NCBI GenBank assembly: GCA_016801845.1
Contig: CM028914.1
Span: 6,642,501-6,706,500 of the forward strand
DNA length: 64,000 bases
From: Polydactylus sextarius
Taxonomy: Eukaryota > Chordata > Actinopteri > Polynemidae
Reading direction: 5' to 3'
A program made the position numbers and the translations under genes. Shown one piece after another: positions 1 through 10,795 of this stretch. Numbering within the stretch: position 1 is the stretch's first letter; each line of letters begins with the position of its first letter. The notes beneath the pieces were generated by a model. The model was given only the letters and a program-made list of their open reading frames with translations, was not told the origin of the DNA and did not search any database.

Positions 1-269
1 AATATGTGCATGCTTCACTTTTCTCTCTCTGCTGTTTGCTCTGTTTTTGTGTCGGTTATACACTTGGTTACAGACTCATGCGCAGACAAAATAAGTTACC
101 ACAACAACATAATTGCAAACAACTATTAGACTGTATTGTTAATCTAAAGTTCACCAGTTTCCAAAACAAGTTTCCGTTCCTACCTGCTGACTGTTAGTGG
201 CAAAGCAAAACCTTCAGTGAGAGTCTGTCTCAGAAACGGAGCATTTAAAAAAAAAAAAAAAAGATCCCA

Positions 270-293
270 GCTGCTGCTGCTGCTGCTGCTGCT
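270..293. repeat. (CTG)8 trinucleotide repeat next to poly(A)
   Basis: About eight uninterrupted CTG/GCT units lie just after a poly(A) run (about 247-262). No reading frame through it has gene-like flanks, so it is a plain microsatellite, not a polyglutamine or polyleucine tract. Confidence 0.85.
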
Positions 294-562
294 GAGCCCG
301 GGGCAAAGGCAAGCAGCTAATGCAGCCAATTAAAGTCTAATCCAGTGATGGAGCATTGTCTCAGGAAGATAACAGAGCCGCTAAGTGGAGCTGTTAATGA
401 CAAAGGAGTGTGTGGATCACTGCTGCGTAATGCTGAACACCCTGTCTTTATTGAACATACGCAGAAATAAAAAATGAAAGCATAGTCTGATAGTGCAAAA
501 TTACTGTCAAAATGCAAATGTACAATACATCAAGTATATATTGTATTCATATTCTAACTATC

Positions 563-564
<2 letters not shown>

Positions 565-638
<74 letters not shown>
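565..638. repeat. (TA)n microsatellite, ~74 bp
   Basis: An uninterrupted alternating TA tract of about 37 units. Long TA tracts can extrude cruciforms and are often length-polymorphic. Confidence 0.95.
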
Positions 639-645
<7 letters not shown>

Positions 646-1011
646 TAATGTCCTATTTAGGTTCATTTTTTTGTCATGTTGAAAATGAATTTAAGTCTAT
701 TTTTTGGGTGGCAGTTGATACAAACAAGTGGGTGTTTTATTAGTTTCCATTGAGATCAGATTTACAGCTTCAACACTAAACTTTGGAAAAATAAACAATC
801 CCTTTTTTCTTTTATGCCTTGAATTTACACATGAGCATAAAATGACTCGAAATGTCTGTGCACTGAAAAAGAATCTGTGTAATAATGGTAAAATTTGCAA
901 ATGAGAAGTAAACCTAAATCGTCTTATGTGTGTTGTATAGTCTTTTATTTTATAGGTAAAATATTACAGTGTTTCACAGATACAGAAAATCACCCTCAAT
1001 ACCAAGTGCAG

Positions 1012-1012
<1 letters not shown>

Positions 1013-1053
<41 letters not shown>
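1013..1053. repeat. (CA)20 microsatellite
   Basis: Uninterrupted CA dinucleotide tract of about 41 bp on the + strand (TG on the - strand). This is alternating purine-pyrimidine sequence with Z-DNA potential, and the first of several such tracts upstream of pitx1. Confidence 0.95.
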
Positions 1054-1056
<3 letters not shown>

Positions 1057-2419
1057 GGCAACCTGTATCAGCGTGTGCAATGTGTGAAAGTCGCTCTGCC
1101 GAGAAAAAGCATGCACATCCACAGCTTCCAGAATATAAAACTGACACGGACAAAAATACTAAATTGTTAATTCAACTGGCTTCATGAGGCTTAGGAGACC
1201 ATTGTCATGTGGATCATAACATAAAGGCCTTTAGATGCTTTAACGAGATTAGTTCCACTCCTTGCTGCTCGTAGCGAGCATGCAGACACCTTCAGTGTGT
1301 TGTGTTTAAACACTGTGGAGATACAGTAAAATTATTTTCCATTTATTGTGGAATCAATTAATGAATCAATGTGTGTATATCACACAAAAACTGTGGTAGA
1401 GGTAGTGAGAGTGTGAACATTGAGCTTCTAGATAACAAATAAACACCATCAACTGTGATTTATAAAATACTTCTGGTGCCTAATATTGTTTGTGGTATTT
1501 TCAGGAATTGTTTATGGAGGATGTGTTGACTGTGTATCTCCATGGATACTGTATATTGTGTAAAGACAATTAATTCCTTTGCTAAGTTTCAGGAAATAAC
1601 TAAACATCTACGGATGTTGATAGAACAGACACCTACAGGGAAAAATAAACAATGAATAATTATATGTTCTTCAGGATTTAGGTCTTTTTAAAGATTTACT
1701 TTAGACCTTTGACCCTTTCAACTTAAAAGCCTCAAAGATATGCTGTCAAACTAAATGTGAAGACTGTAAAAATAGACAGTAATGGTATAATATAATCTTC
1801 CACAGATGAAATAGGACAACTGTATAATTTACAATTAATTTTGTTTTATTCTTTGTATTTTTTATACTCAGCCTGTATTAAAAAGAAAAAAAAACATCTC
1901 CTTATTTGAAGAGAAGTTATTCTATGCTTTAATAAGTCCTGCTGCGAATTATTATTAGTCATTAAAACAAACACGTAGCGTCTCCTAACACACCCATGTG
2001 TTGTTCAAGTGCATGTTTTCATGGTTGATCTAATTTCCAGGTAAAATAATATTCTGAAAACAAATACTTACTTAAAAAATGTGATTTGACATTTAGACCA
2101 GACAGAAAACAAACACACGCCTCCTTTCACTTAAAGAGATTTTATATCCTTTCAGTCCATTGTTGTTGACTGTTTTAGGTTATTGTGTCGTTCCTACTGT
2201 TTCCAATCTTTTGAGGTTAATCCTGCTGCCTGCCTGTGTGTGTGTGTGTCATCCTACTTTATCTTTCTTTATGTGTTGGGAGTAGGAAGAGAGAAGAGAA
2301 AATGTGTTTAAGTTAGAATTTCAGTCAAGAATTTCATCTTGTAGAAAGAAAATCGCTCCAAAAAACAGAATGGAATCTGTCTTTAAACATGTAATGCAAG
2401 CTCAGTAATCATCCCTCGA

Positions 2420-2720
2420 AGTGCTTACAGGCACAGCACTGTACAATCAACTGAAATTTGTAGGAACGGAAAGCCCTGGCAGAGCCCAGGCTCCTGAGAT
2501 CATGTCTGTTTTATTGGGGGATAAATGTTGCCATTGACATTGTGGCGGGGGAAAAACGGAGCATGGCCGGCCCAGCTCTAATTGGCTGCATTAGCATCAT
2601 CATTGCTGTACTCCAGCCCCTCCCACTCTGGCTCCATGTCCTATGATTTGATTGGCTGCACTGGCATTCCAGTGCAATTTATAAGCTACCTCAGGGATGC
2701 CCCCCCCACACACACACTCC
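2420..2720. promoter_or_regulatory. Candidate conserved regulatory block with paired ATTGGCTGCA motifs
   Basis: A relatively GC-rich, non-repetitive block within AT-rich DNA. It carries two copies of ATTGGCTGCA (2580-2589 and about 2650-2659; ATTGG is an inverted CCAAT box), each followed by homeodomain or GCATT-type motifs, and then ATTTATAAG. I found no coding potential. The enhancer or promoter reading is inference from composition and motif clustering; conservation was not tested. Confidence 0.3.
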
Positions 2721-2926
2721 CACCCCCACTTTTGCTACTTCAGTTTTTTTCTTTTCTCTGCCAGGGCCTAACAAGCATGTGTGTGTGTGTGTGTTCATAT
2801 CTTAAGTCTGCTCCAACAGTGTGCCAATACAGAGGGGTTGAGAGTAGTGGAAGATTTGACCATGAGACCAAGCGAGAGAAGATATATTTATAAAACATTT
2901 AAAGCGTAGAGAAAAGCCTTTAGCTT

Positions 2927-4140
2927 TACAGTGGATTCAGAAAGCAATTCAAATGCCTTCAGTTTTTGAACACACACATTAGATTGTGGATTTATTTTTA
3001 AATTGATAAGATGGCCAGTTTTGTCCATCAATCAACAAACAATAACCTACAATAATCTACATCAAAGGAACTTGTTTTCTGAAATGTTCGCAATTAAAAA
3101 AAAAACCTCACACTTACAAATGTAATCAGACCCAAACTACAGTTTTAATTTTAATCAGGATAAGCTTAGAAATATCTGTAGAGGTCTTCTGCAGAGATGG
3201 AGAAACATAAGGAGGAATAATTATGGAACCAGCAGCCACTTTGAATAAAGGGCAGTCTGCTTGGAGTTTGTCACATGACGTTTACAGGACTGAGAGAACA
3301 AAGAAAGAACATTCTGTGGTCTGTCGAAACAAAAATTAAAGTTGGACTATTCTGGTTATCATGTCTTTACCTCAGACCTCAGACGTTCTGGTTGAGCTCC
3401 AAAACTCTCTGTGATAAGAGGCCAGACGGAGACTGTTCCTCAATAAAAGAGTGAAAGCCTAACCAGCAAGACTCTCAGATTGTATCCTCAATTCTTTGTG
3501 CTGTGTTGTCAACAAACTGCTCATCACTTTCTCAGTATCAACCAGTGAAACAAGGTGATGGCAGCATCATTTTGTGAGGCTGATTTTTAGTGGCAGGGCC
3601 AAGGAGACTGGTCAGGGTTGAAGGAATGCTGAGCAGCGCAAAGTGCAGAGACATCCTTAATGAAACCAGGTCCAGAGCACTTAGGACCTTAGACTAAGCT
3701 GAAGGTTCACCATAAGTACACAGCCAAAGCAACGTTGGAGTGGCTTAGGGGACAACTCTGTGAGTGTTCTTGAGTGGCCCTGACTTGGACCAAATCGAAC
3801 ATCTCTGGAGAGACCTGAAAATAGCTGCCCACTGATAGTCCCCATCCAAACTGAGAGCGCTTGAGAGGATCTGTAAAGACGAATGGCAGAAAATCCTCAA
3901 ATCCAGGGGTACAAACCTTGTCGCACCATACCGAAGAAGACTCATGGTTGTAATCACTGCCAAAGGTCCTTCAACTAAGTACTGAGTAAAGGCTCTAAAT
4001 ACTTACTGTAGGTGAGTGTGATTTTTTTTTTTTTTAAATAAATTCAATTTTTGTCATAATGGGGTAAGATGTAAGACAGAATGACACAATAAAATATGAA
4101 AGACATTAATACTGTGTACTTAGCCTTCTGTCAGAACACT
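2927..4140 (+). mobile_element. Degenerate Tc1/mariner DNA transposon relic
   Basis: Starting at TACAGTGGATTCAGAAAG, the left end resembles the terminal inverted repeat of fish Tc1-like elements. The body from about 3545 to 3990 reads like the C-terminal half of a Tc1 transposase gene: segments equivalent to GGCAGCATCAT, GAGTGGCTT, GAACATCTCTGGAGAGACCTG and AAGAAGACTC appear in the expected order. The element ends with the usual AATAAATT and ATAATGGGGTA right-end sequence. Frameshifts, stops and a deletion around the conserved D-N-D-P-K-H segment disrupt the gene. The right terminal repeat is eroded, so the exact end is uncertain. Identified from recalled family sequence, not by database search. 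Confidence 0.8.
3230..3985 (+). pseudogene. Broken Tc1-like transposase
   Basis: The transposase region of the Tc1 relic. In mariner/Tc1 enzymes a DDE/D catalytic triad carries out cut-and-paste transposition in the nucleus. Here the similarity to the C-terminal catalytic half is split over several frames with in-frame stops, and part of the segment around the second catalytic aspartate is missing. It cannot encode an active enzyme. The N-terminal DNA-binding half is hardly recognisable. Confidence 0.7.
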
Positions 4141-4229
4141 TACATTCATGCACATGCGCACACACACCTACCTCCATCCCTCCCCCACTAACCCCACACC
4201 TACTCTTTCGCGCAAGAACAAAAAACGAG

Positions 4230-4460
4230 CAAGAAGCTTTGTGGATCATCTTTTTCTGCAGCCCAGCCATCTTTAATCCCTGCGCAGGGATTTAGGCAGT
4301 GCTGGGGGGAGGGTGGGTGTCTTCAGGGTGAGAGCCTCCCTGGGGTGCTCTCAACCCAAGAGTAGGGACCTAATTGGGGCCCTTGCAGCCAGTTAGTGCT
4401 CTCAGCTGGACGGAGAGTTTGTGTCAGCATCGCCAGACCGTTCTTTAGGAGAAATATTCT
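4230..4460. promoter_or_regulatory. Candidate regulatory block with bicoid-type palindrome
   Basis: Just downstream of the Tc1 relic the base composition becomes GC-rich and non-repetitive. The centre is an 18-bp perfect palindrome, AATCCCTGCGCAGGGATT (4275-4292). With the preceding T it contains TAATCC, the K50 (PITX/bicoid) homeodomain site, with an inverted AATCC half-site on the other strand. No coding potential was found. A role as a pitx1-autoregulated or other enhancer is inference. Confidence 0.35.
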
Positions 4461-6844
4461 TTCAGGTTGAATTCTAACTTGGTTTTGTGTGGATCTATTT
4501 CCAAAAGTTGCAAAAATTACATGTGTTTCATTACAAAGTAAAAGGAAGTAAATGTGCATTTGCCGGCAAGTCTAAATCTGCAAACATTTACAAATTACTA
4601 CATAAACCTGGACAGAGAATGAATCTATATGATCTTACAAATCAAGTACAACAGCTTGTTGCTCAATGAATAAATGGGGTTGTTTTCTAGAACTTACAGC
4701 AATCTTTAACATGCATTACTTTACTTTATTATTTTAACTGTTGCAAAAAAAAAAAAACTCAACTCAACCTGTAGTTGTAGATCAATGTCATGAAGGCAAA
4801 TAGCTAATGAACATACATGTGCACATTCAGGCTGTTAATAAATACTACAAAGGCTACAACATATCAAGACCCCATCCAATTTCGTTTGTCTTTTTGACAT
4901 CGATCAAAACCATGAGAGGAACATGGTTGTTCAGTTCTGCTTAAAAGTATCTGTACCACACATGTAATCCCTGCAAGTTTTGAAACAACACCAAGTGTCA
5001 CTGTACTGATATAAAGGGAACAGATTTATCTGATGACTGTAATGTGCTATTTATCAGTCATCACTTCGAGCAGCCATCTTGTCTGGTAGAAAAAACCCAG
5101 AGTGTGACTGCTGGCGACATGTGTGAGCACTTGTGTGTTCTCTGCTCAGCAGTTGCACAAAGTGAAATTTTATTGTGTTTGGCGCCTGCGCCTTATTTGG
5201 CTGCACTTCACGGCGACTTAAAGAATAAAGAGGTTTGTTTTCTAAGTGTCTAATGACTGTGAAAGCAAACACAGTTAAAACACATTAATGCATGGCCCCG
5301 GATCAGAACGTGTGGTTTTTGGCATTGCAGCTTGATACAATTAACTTCAACAGAAAAATCAAAACCTTAAGAAAAGACATCCTTATGAGGGGCAAACAAA
5401 CAACAGCAACTAAAAATGGAATGTTATTTTTGCTTTCAGATTAAAGTGAAAGATATGTATAAATCCAAGGATTTAGTACATTAGTTAATCATGTGCGGAC
5501 ACATAATACTATTGAAGTCAGCGGTTACTTGAATCATCTTTACCAAACTAACAAATACATTTCTCATTTTCTCACTGTTGCTTTTTCTGCACTTACTTTA
5601 CATTATCCTCTCATTATTTCATAACATCGAAGATGAAGATGACTCAGCTCCAGCGTCTGTCCAACTGTGCTGTCTGCTCCAATATATCACCTTTCCTGCA
5701 ACACACTTTTTTATATTGTGCATGAAATAAAGTGAGTCATGAAGAGAAAAAAGAAAATCGCCAACTTAAATTAATATCCTCTATAGACTAAAGTATTTTC
5801 TGTGAAAAATAGCTGGTAATTAACCAATGAGAAATAATTCAGGTGCAATCACATTTTCCTTTACATACAACAGAACAAATTAGTAGGATACATATGTGAT
5901 TTTGAGACAGGAAAAACAAGGTATGGTAACATAAAGTAAGATTCAATAGAAACAACAAAACAAAGATGTAGATAAAAGGTTTTTTTTTAAGGCAGAGCTG
6001 TTTCTTGCTATACACAGAGCTCACATGTAAAGCCACGTGACTGAGGTATTATTCTACTATCATCAAGTCATTGAGATTCCAACCTCTATTTTTTTTTTTT
6101 TTTCCAAAGCGTACGTGATGAAAGTTGTGAAATATTTGTCTGAAAACAATTCTGTGCTGGTGCTTCAAAGACATTGCCCAATGTCAAAATATCTAGACTT
6201 CCTCATCTGATGACTGGCATCATATTTGGCATTGGTGGACAGGCACTTAACTCCCACATGCCTAATTGTCCGCAGCTCAGACTGCGATTGTTTAACATTC
6301 AGAAAGAAAAAATAATAAACTTTATTTCCACCCATTAAAACCAGAGTAACAAGGTATTTCTCAAATATGGTAGAAATTATCAAATATACACACAAAGAAG
6401 AGAAATAAAACTAAATGTGTTGTTTGGTTTGTCCAAGGATCATAGATTGTGCTTCAACAATGCACTTTGAAGGATGAAACGTCTAAAACACTAAGGTAAG
6501 ATTAGATTAGTCAGGTAATATTCAGACCAAGAATTCATCAAGTACATGTAGAAACAAGTCTATCGTATGAGATGAGGCCATCTTCCTAGAAAGCAGAACA
6601 ACTGGTCTCTCTTTATCAGACCTATTTCAACTATAATTCATGTATGAAGTGACCCCCCACAATTACACCAGTCATGAGTTCTACAGGTCATTTCAATAAT
6701 TCAGCAACGTTACAGTGATCATGCTTCATGTATCACCACCAGTATTAAACCATGGATTATGAAGCTTCACAGAAATCTGCAGAATCATCCAAGATGAACA
6801 ATAACTTCTTGAGATACTTGGGTCGTACTGTGGGAAAAAATAAT
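4461..6844. other. Gene-free stretch
   Basis: AT-rich single-copy-looking DNA with several short open frames (60-78 codons) that lack splice sites, codon bias or recognisable domains. I see no gene, RNA or mobile element here. Confidence 0.55.

Positions 6845-6871
<27 letters not shown>
6845..6871. repeat. (CA)13-14 microsatellite
   Basis: Uninterrupted CA tract of about 27 bp on the + strand, followed by a G-rich purine stretch (6870-6985). Confidence 0.95.
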
Positions 6872-6877
<6 letters not shown>

Positions 6878-6984
6878 AGGAGGAGGACATAGCGGTTGGG
6901 ATAAGAGTCAGGTTGAGAGGAGCGAAGGGAGTGTAAGGGTGAGTCAGGGAGATTATATGGGGGAGGAAGGATGGGAGATGGAAG

Positions 6985-7400
6985 TCTGTAATTGGTAGCC
7001 TGGAGAGGATTAACCTGTCTGCCTCCAGCCTCTCCCTTCTACCTTAAACAATACACTATATACCCACGTTACTGTGGCAGACACTGTCTCTGCCTTTAAC
7101 CCCCTACCGCACCGCCTCCTCTTCCCTGCAGCCATATTAACTTTTGGCTTCTCCTTTCTCTGTCTTCATATTGTCTCTCAGAATAACTTCATATTTTCCA
7201 CCTTCCTGTTAACTATGTCCTTATAATGCAAATGATTAATTAAGTACGTGACTCAGTTTCTAGTGAGGGAATTGTTTTGTGTACCTATCGAGGTAAGCGG
7301 AACAGCCCCTGCTGCATGCTACATTAGCATCTGAATTTCCTGACTTGTTTGCCGCAAACACTATAATTAAAAGACAGGGAAGGGCATCCCCTTCCTTTTA
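6985..7400. promoter_or_regulatory. Candidate enhancer with octamer, paired-homeodomain and AP-1 sites
   Basis: Non-repetitive block with densely packed motifs. ATGCAAAT (7226-7233, POU octamer), TTAATTAA (7236-7243, palindromic homeodomain site) and TGACTCA (7249-7255, AP-1) lie within 30 bp, followed by GCTACATTAGCATC and TATAATTAAAAG. No open frame is gene-like. This is among the better enhancer candidates in the desert, but conservation was not tested. Confidence 0.35.
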
Positions 7401-10400
7401 TCACTGGATTTAAATCTGCTTTGAGACTTCATACCACACACTCAGCACACATACACGTGTGCACATTTCACACACATGCATGTACACACTCCGAACCTCA
7501 GATGTAGCCGCAAGGCAAGCAGAAACTAGTTTGTGTGAGAAACCACAGCCAGCCATACACACAGAAACATGGACAAACACTCATGTGAAAAGACTTGCGC
7601 ATTTGCAAAGGTTCCCACCACACTGCTGTATGACAACACACAATAGCACAGGAAATAACACCCAGACTACACACACCTTCATCCTGTATTCTGTCTAAAC
7701 AAACATTTGATTGAAAATTGTAAGATTAATGGATGAATGGTTTGCTCAATAACAACAATGAAATGTTTGACAATAGTGGTGCCAGGTATGAGAACACAAG
7801 CTCATTAAGACACAAAATATCCAGTTCAGTGAAGATGTACATGTGTTGGAGAGAAAATATCAGAGCTATGATGGAGCACTTAAAATGGTATTTACTGATA
7901 AATCATATGTAATTAAATTGTTTACTAATGGTTTTCCTTATCTAATCTTTGAGATCATGATGATTGCATATTCTGTTTTGGTTAAAAACTATTGATTATG
8001 GCCAAAAAACATAATGAGATGGTTTGATAAGCTTGATGAATTATGTACCATCTGATTTTTACAGTCGTTTTCATCTCGACTGCAGTAAATCCATTAGTCT
8101 GTTGTAGCTGCTAAAGCTGTGTGGTGGCAACTGACAACAAGCCACCCATGAACTTCATGACTGATGTTGGATCAACTGAAGAGGCTGCTGATGATCCATG
8201 AAAGTCGGGCTTACTGGGATGAGCCTTAGTCATAACTGATAGTAAGTTTCTTCTCTCTTTTGCTGAGTAACAGGTTTTACAAGTGCGATGAAGAAGTGTT
8301 GAAGACGCCAGCAAATCTTAAGAATGAATGCACTGTACAGAACGAGATACTTGTGACGTGTGAGGTGTGTGAAAATGTGTGATGTCAAAATAAAAATAAG
8401 GATACATTTGAACTCAATATGGTTTTAAGCCAAGAACATATTGTATTTTCCCTTCCCAAAATATGTTTCTCTCACTTTATATTTGTGTGTTATTTAAAGT
8501 GTTATTTAGTTTCATATATATATATACATGACAAATTTAATTTACTGGTCATCTTATCTTATTTCACAGTTGGACATTTGTTTATAAACTTGCCACCTTC
8601 TTTCACACGCATACACATGGATAACAGTTGGTGACAAGCTTTATTTAAATGGAAATAATCTTCTTGATGCAGCAGTTTAAGTTTATTATTATTTTCTGTC
8701 TTTATTTCAGTTTTATCCAGTGTCTGTATTTCACTGAAAGATATGCTACATAAACAAGAATAAAGTTGAATAAAGTTGAAGAACAAAGAATAAAACCAAA
8801 TAAAAAACGATGGTCGTGGCAGAGGCTCAATGAAGCTGCCATATGTTGTTAAAGCCTGAGCTGAGACATACAGCAGAAGCACACACTCCATCACAGACCC
8901 AAGGATTATACTTTTTAAACAACATCTGTCTTTCTTTCTCCGCCATCTCTCGTTCTGTCTTTGTCTGCCTGTCTGCAGGAGGACGGGATAAACAAGCCAA
9001 TACACATTCAGATCATAAACCATTATCGTGATCCTTTGTCTGTATCCTGTTCACGTTGTCAGAGATTACAAATTACTAAGTTTGTGTATGATTTTGCTTG
9101 GCTGCTTACGGTTTGGTTTTCCTGTGTATAACCAGATGTGGCTCACGTTACTAGGGCCAACTGCACTTTGTGTTTTTAAATCTTCATGCATGAATGGCTG
9201 CCTGGAAGGAGATGTGTTTTGTCGGTGGTCATCCAGTCAGTGTACAAATCAAGGAACCAGAAGACCAACCACATAACCAACCAATCAAACTGTTAACCAG
9301 ACAATTTTTTATTGTCAGTTACTGCGACCAGGAAATCCAAAATAAGGTAACAGATTAAAGCCTAAATGTGACGTACAATGATCACTACTGATACTGTGAT
9401 ACTGTGATGTTGGCAGCACGGCTGCATTACCTTCCCACACAATGGTTTCACCCACTTTTATAAAATATAAGCCTTGTTATTTTTATATGACAGCAGACTT
9501 ATCAGGTGATGTTTGAGCTGCACAGCAGGTGTCCAAAGCAGCACACAAATGTCACACCAACGGACAGAGAAGACATCAACACTTATGTCTGTGGTTTAGG
9601 CAAAAACATGGAATAGTTTTAGTTAAATGTAAATAAACATGTTGTGTCTGAAGTCACTGTGGCATTTTTGTGTAACAAACCAAACCACGGCATTTCTCCA
9701 AGCTTAAACAACCACTATGAGAGCTGAAACGTAACAATGTAAAGATTAACATTGTGCAGAAAGATCAGATATTTAGATGGAAAATAATATGTCCTGTGTG
9801 ACCATTTTAGTGATATGATCAGTATCAACATGCTCTGTTTCCTTTTTTGCTTTTTCAATTCAGTTGGATATAAATATGATACAAGCATCCTCTTCCTTTT
9901 AGTTCAGACAGTCAAGACTTATTCAAGTGAACAAAGTTTTATTTCAAAACCTGGCGCAGGCTTTGAAATATGCATTAGCATCTAGAAAATATAAATGATC
10001 ACAAAATGTCGAATAATAATGAATATTTCATTGTTAAAAATATGCTCAAAAGGAAAATCAAGAGAGGATTTCAAGGTTAATGGGATAGAGAGAAAGTCAA
10101 ATATCCTTTTGTTTTCTATCATTTTTTTTTCTATTGTATGGCCTTGACAGCTGGGTAGAAGTGTTTGGCCTTGGCAGAGGCACATGTTTGCCCTCTAGTT
10201 GGTTACAGCAACACTTTTCTCACCAAATTAGTTGCTGAGGTTTGGGTATATGGTAACATCAAAATTAGTCCAACAGAGCAAGAAAACCAAGCCTTCAGAG
10301 GACAACCACCTTTACCAACAAAAATGCCAATAAGCTAAGATGCTAACCAAACTTCATACCAAGGTGGCACACTATCCAACCAGTCATCTGAGCCTAACAA

Positions 10401-10629
10401 CAAACACACCAATAAACAACCAAAACACATACTCTTTCTAGAACAAGCCACCAAACCAGACCATCAATCACTCCATCAGTTTGTCAACTAGCCAACAGAC
10501 CAACCAAACAGCTATCTGGAGCAAGGCGGAGACAATCAAACCAGGCAGCCACACCTTGAGGTTTAGCAGCGCGTGGCCTTAAACAGAAACCAACACACAA
10601 TATTTGTCATTACAGTGCAACAGTGTGCA
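7401..10629. other. Gene-free stretch
   Basis: AT-rich DNA with scattered short open frames, the longest 154 codons on the - strand (8559-9023). That one has no recognisable domain, is rich in phenylalanine and leucine, and has no flanking exon evidence. A small tandem duplication (AATAAAGTTG twice) lies at about 8759-8780. No RNA gene or transposon was recognised. Confidence 0.55.
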
Positions 10630-10795
10630 ATCAAATGACGAAGATTAATGACACGCAGACCCCGGAGAGATTATGTCTTTGTTTACATCAGGAAAAGGCG
10701 ATCCATAAAGTGCCAAGCCAAGCCAAAACAGGAGGCCGGTGATTGTACAGTAGAGGTCCACCTGCTGCGGATCCTTTAACTGCCAGCTGAGATCA
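10630..10795. promoter_or_regulatory. Candidate enhancer with FOX and HOX13-like motifs
   Basis: Compact non-repetitive block with TGTTTAC (10680-10686, forkhead core), GATTAATGA (homeodomain) and CCATAAA (10703-10709, posterior-HOX type). The composition differs from the AT-rich flanks. Regulatory function is inferred only from motif density and position about 45 kb upstream of pitx1 exon 1. Confidence 0.28.

Larger units (their letters stand above)
1..2419. other. Gene-free AT-rich upstream flank
   Basis: No coding exon with credible splice sites or recognisable protein similarity was seen on either strand. The stretch is AT-rich and contains a poly(A)/CTG tract, a long TA repeat and a CA repeat, listed separately. 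The short open frames at 895-1187 run through the CA repeat and are low-complexity artefacts. Confidence 0.6.

Noticed and set aside
8559..9023. 154-codon open frame on the - strand
   Set aside because: No similarity to any protein family I know, biased composition, AT-rich desert; compatible with chance.
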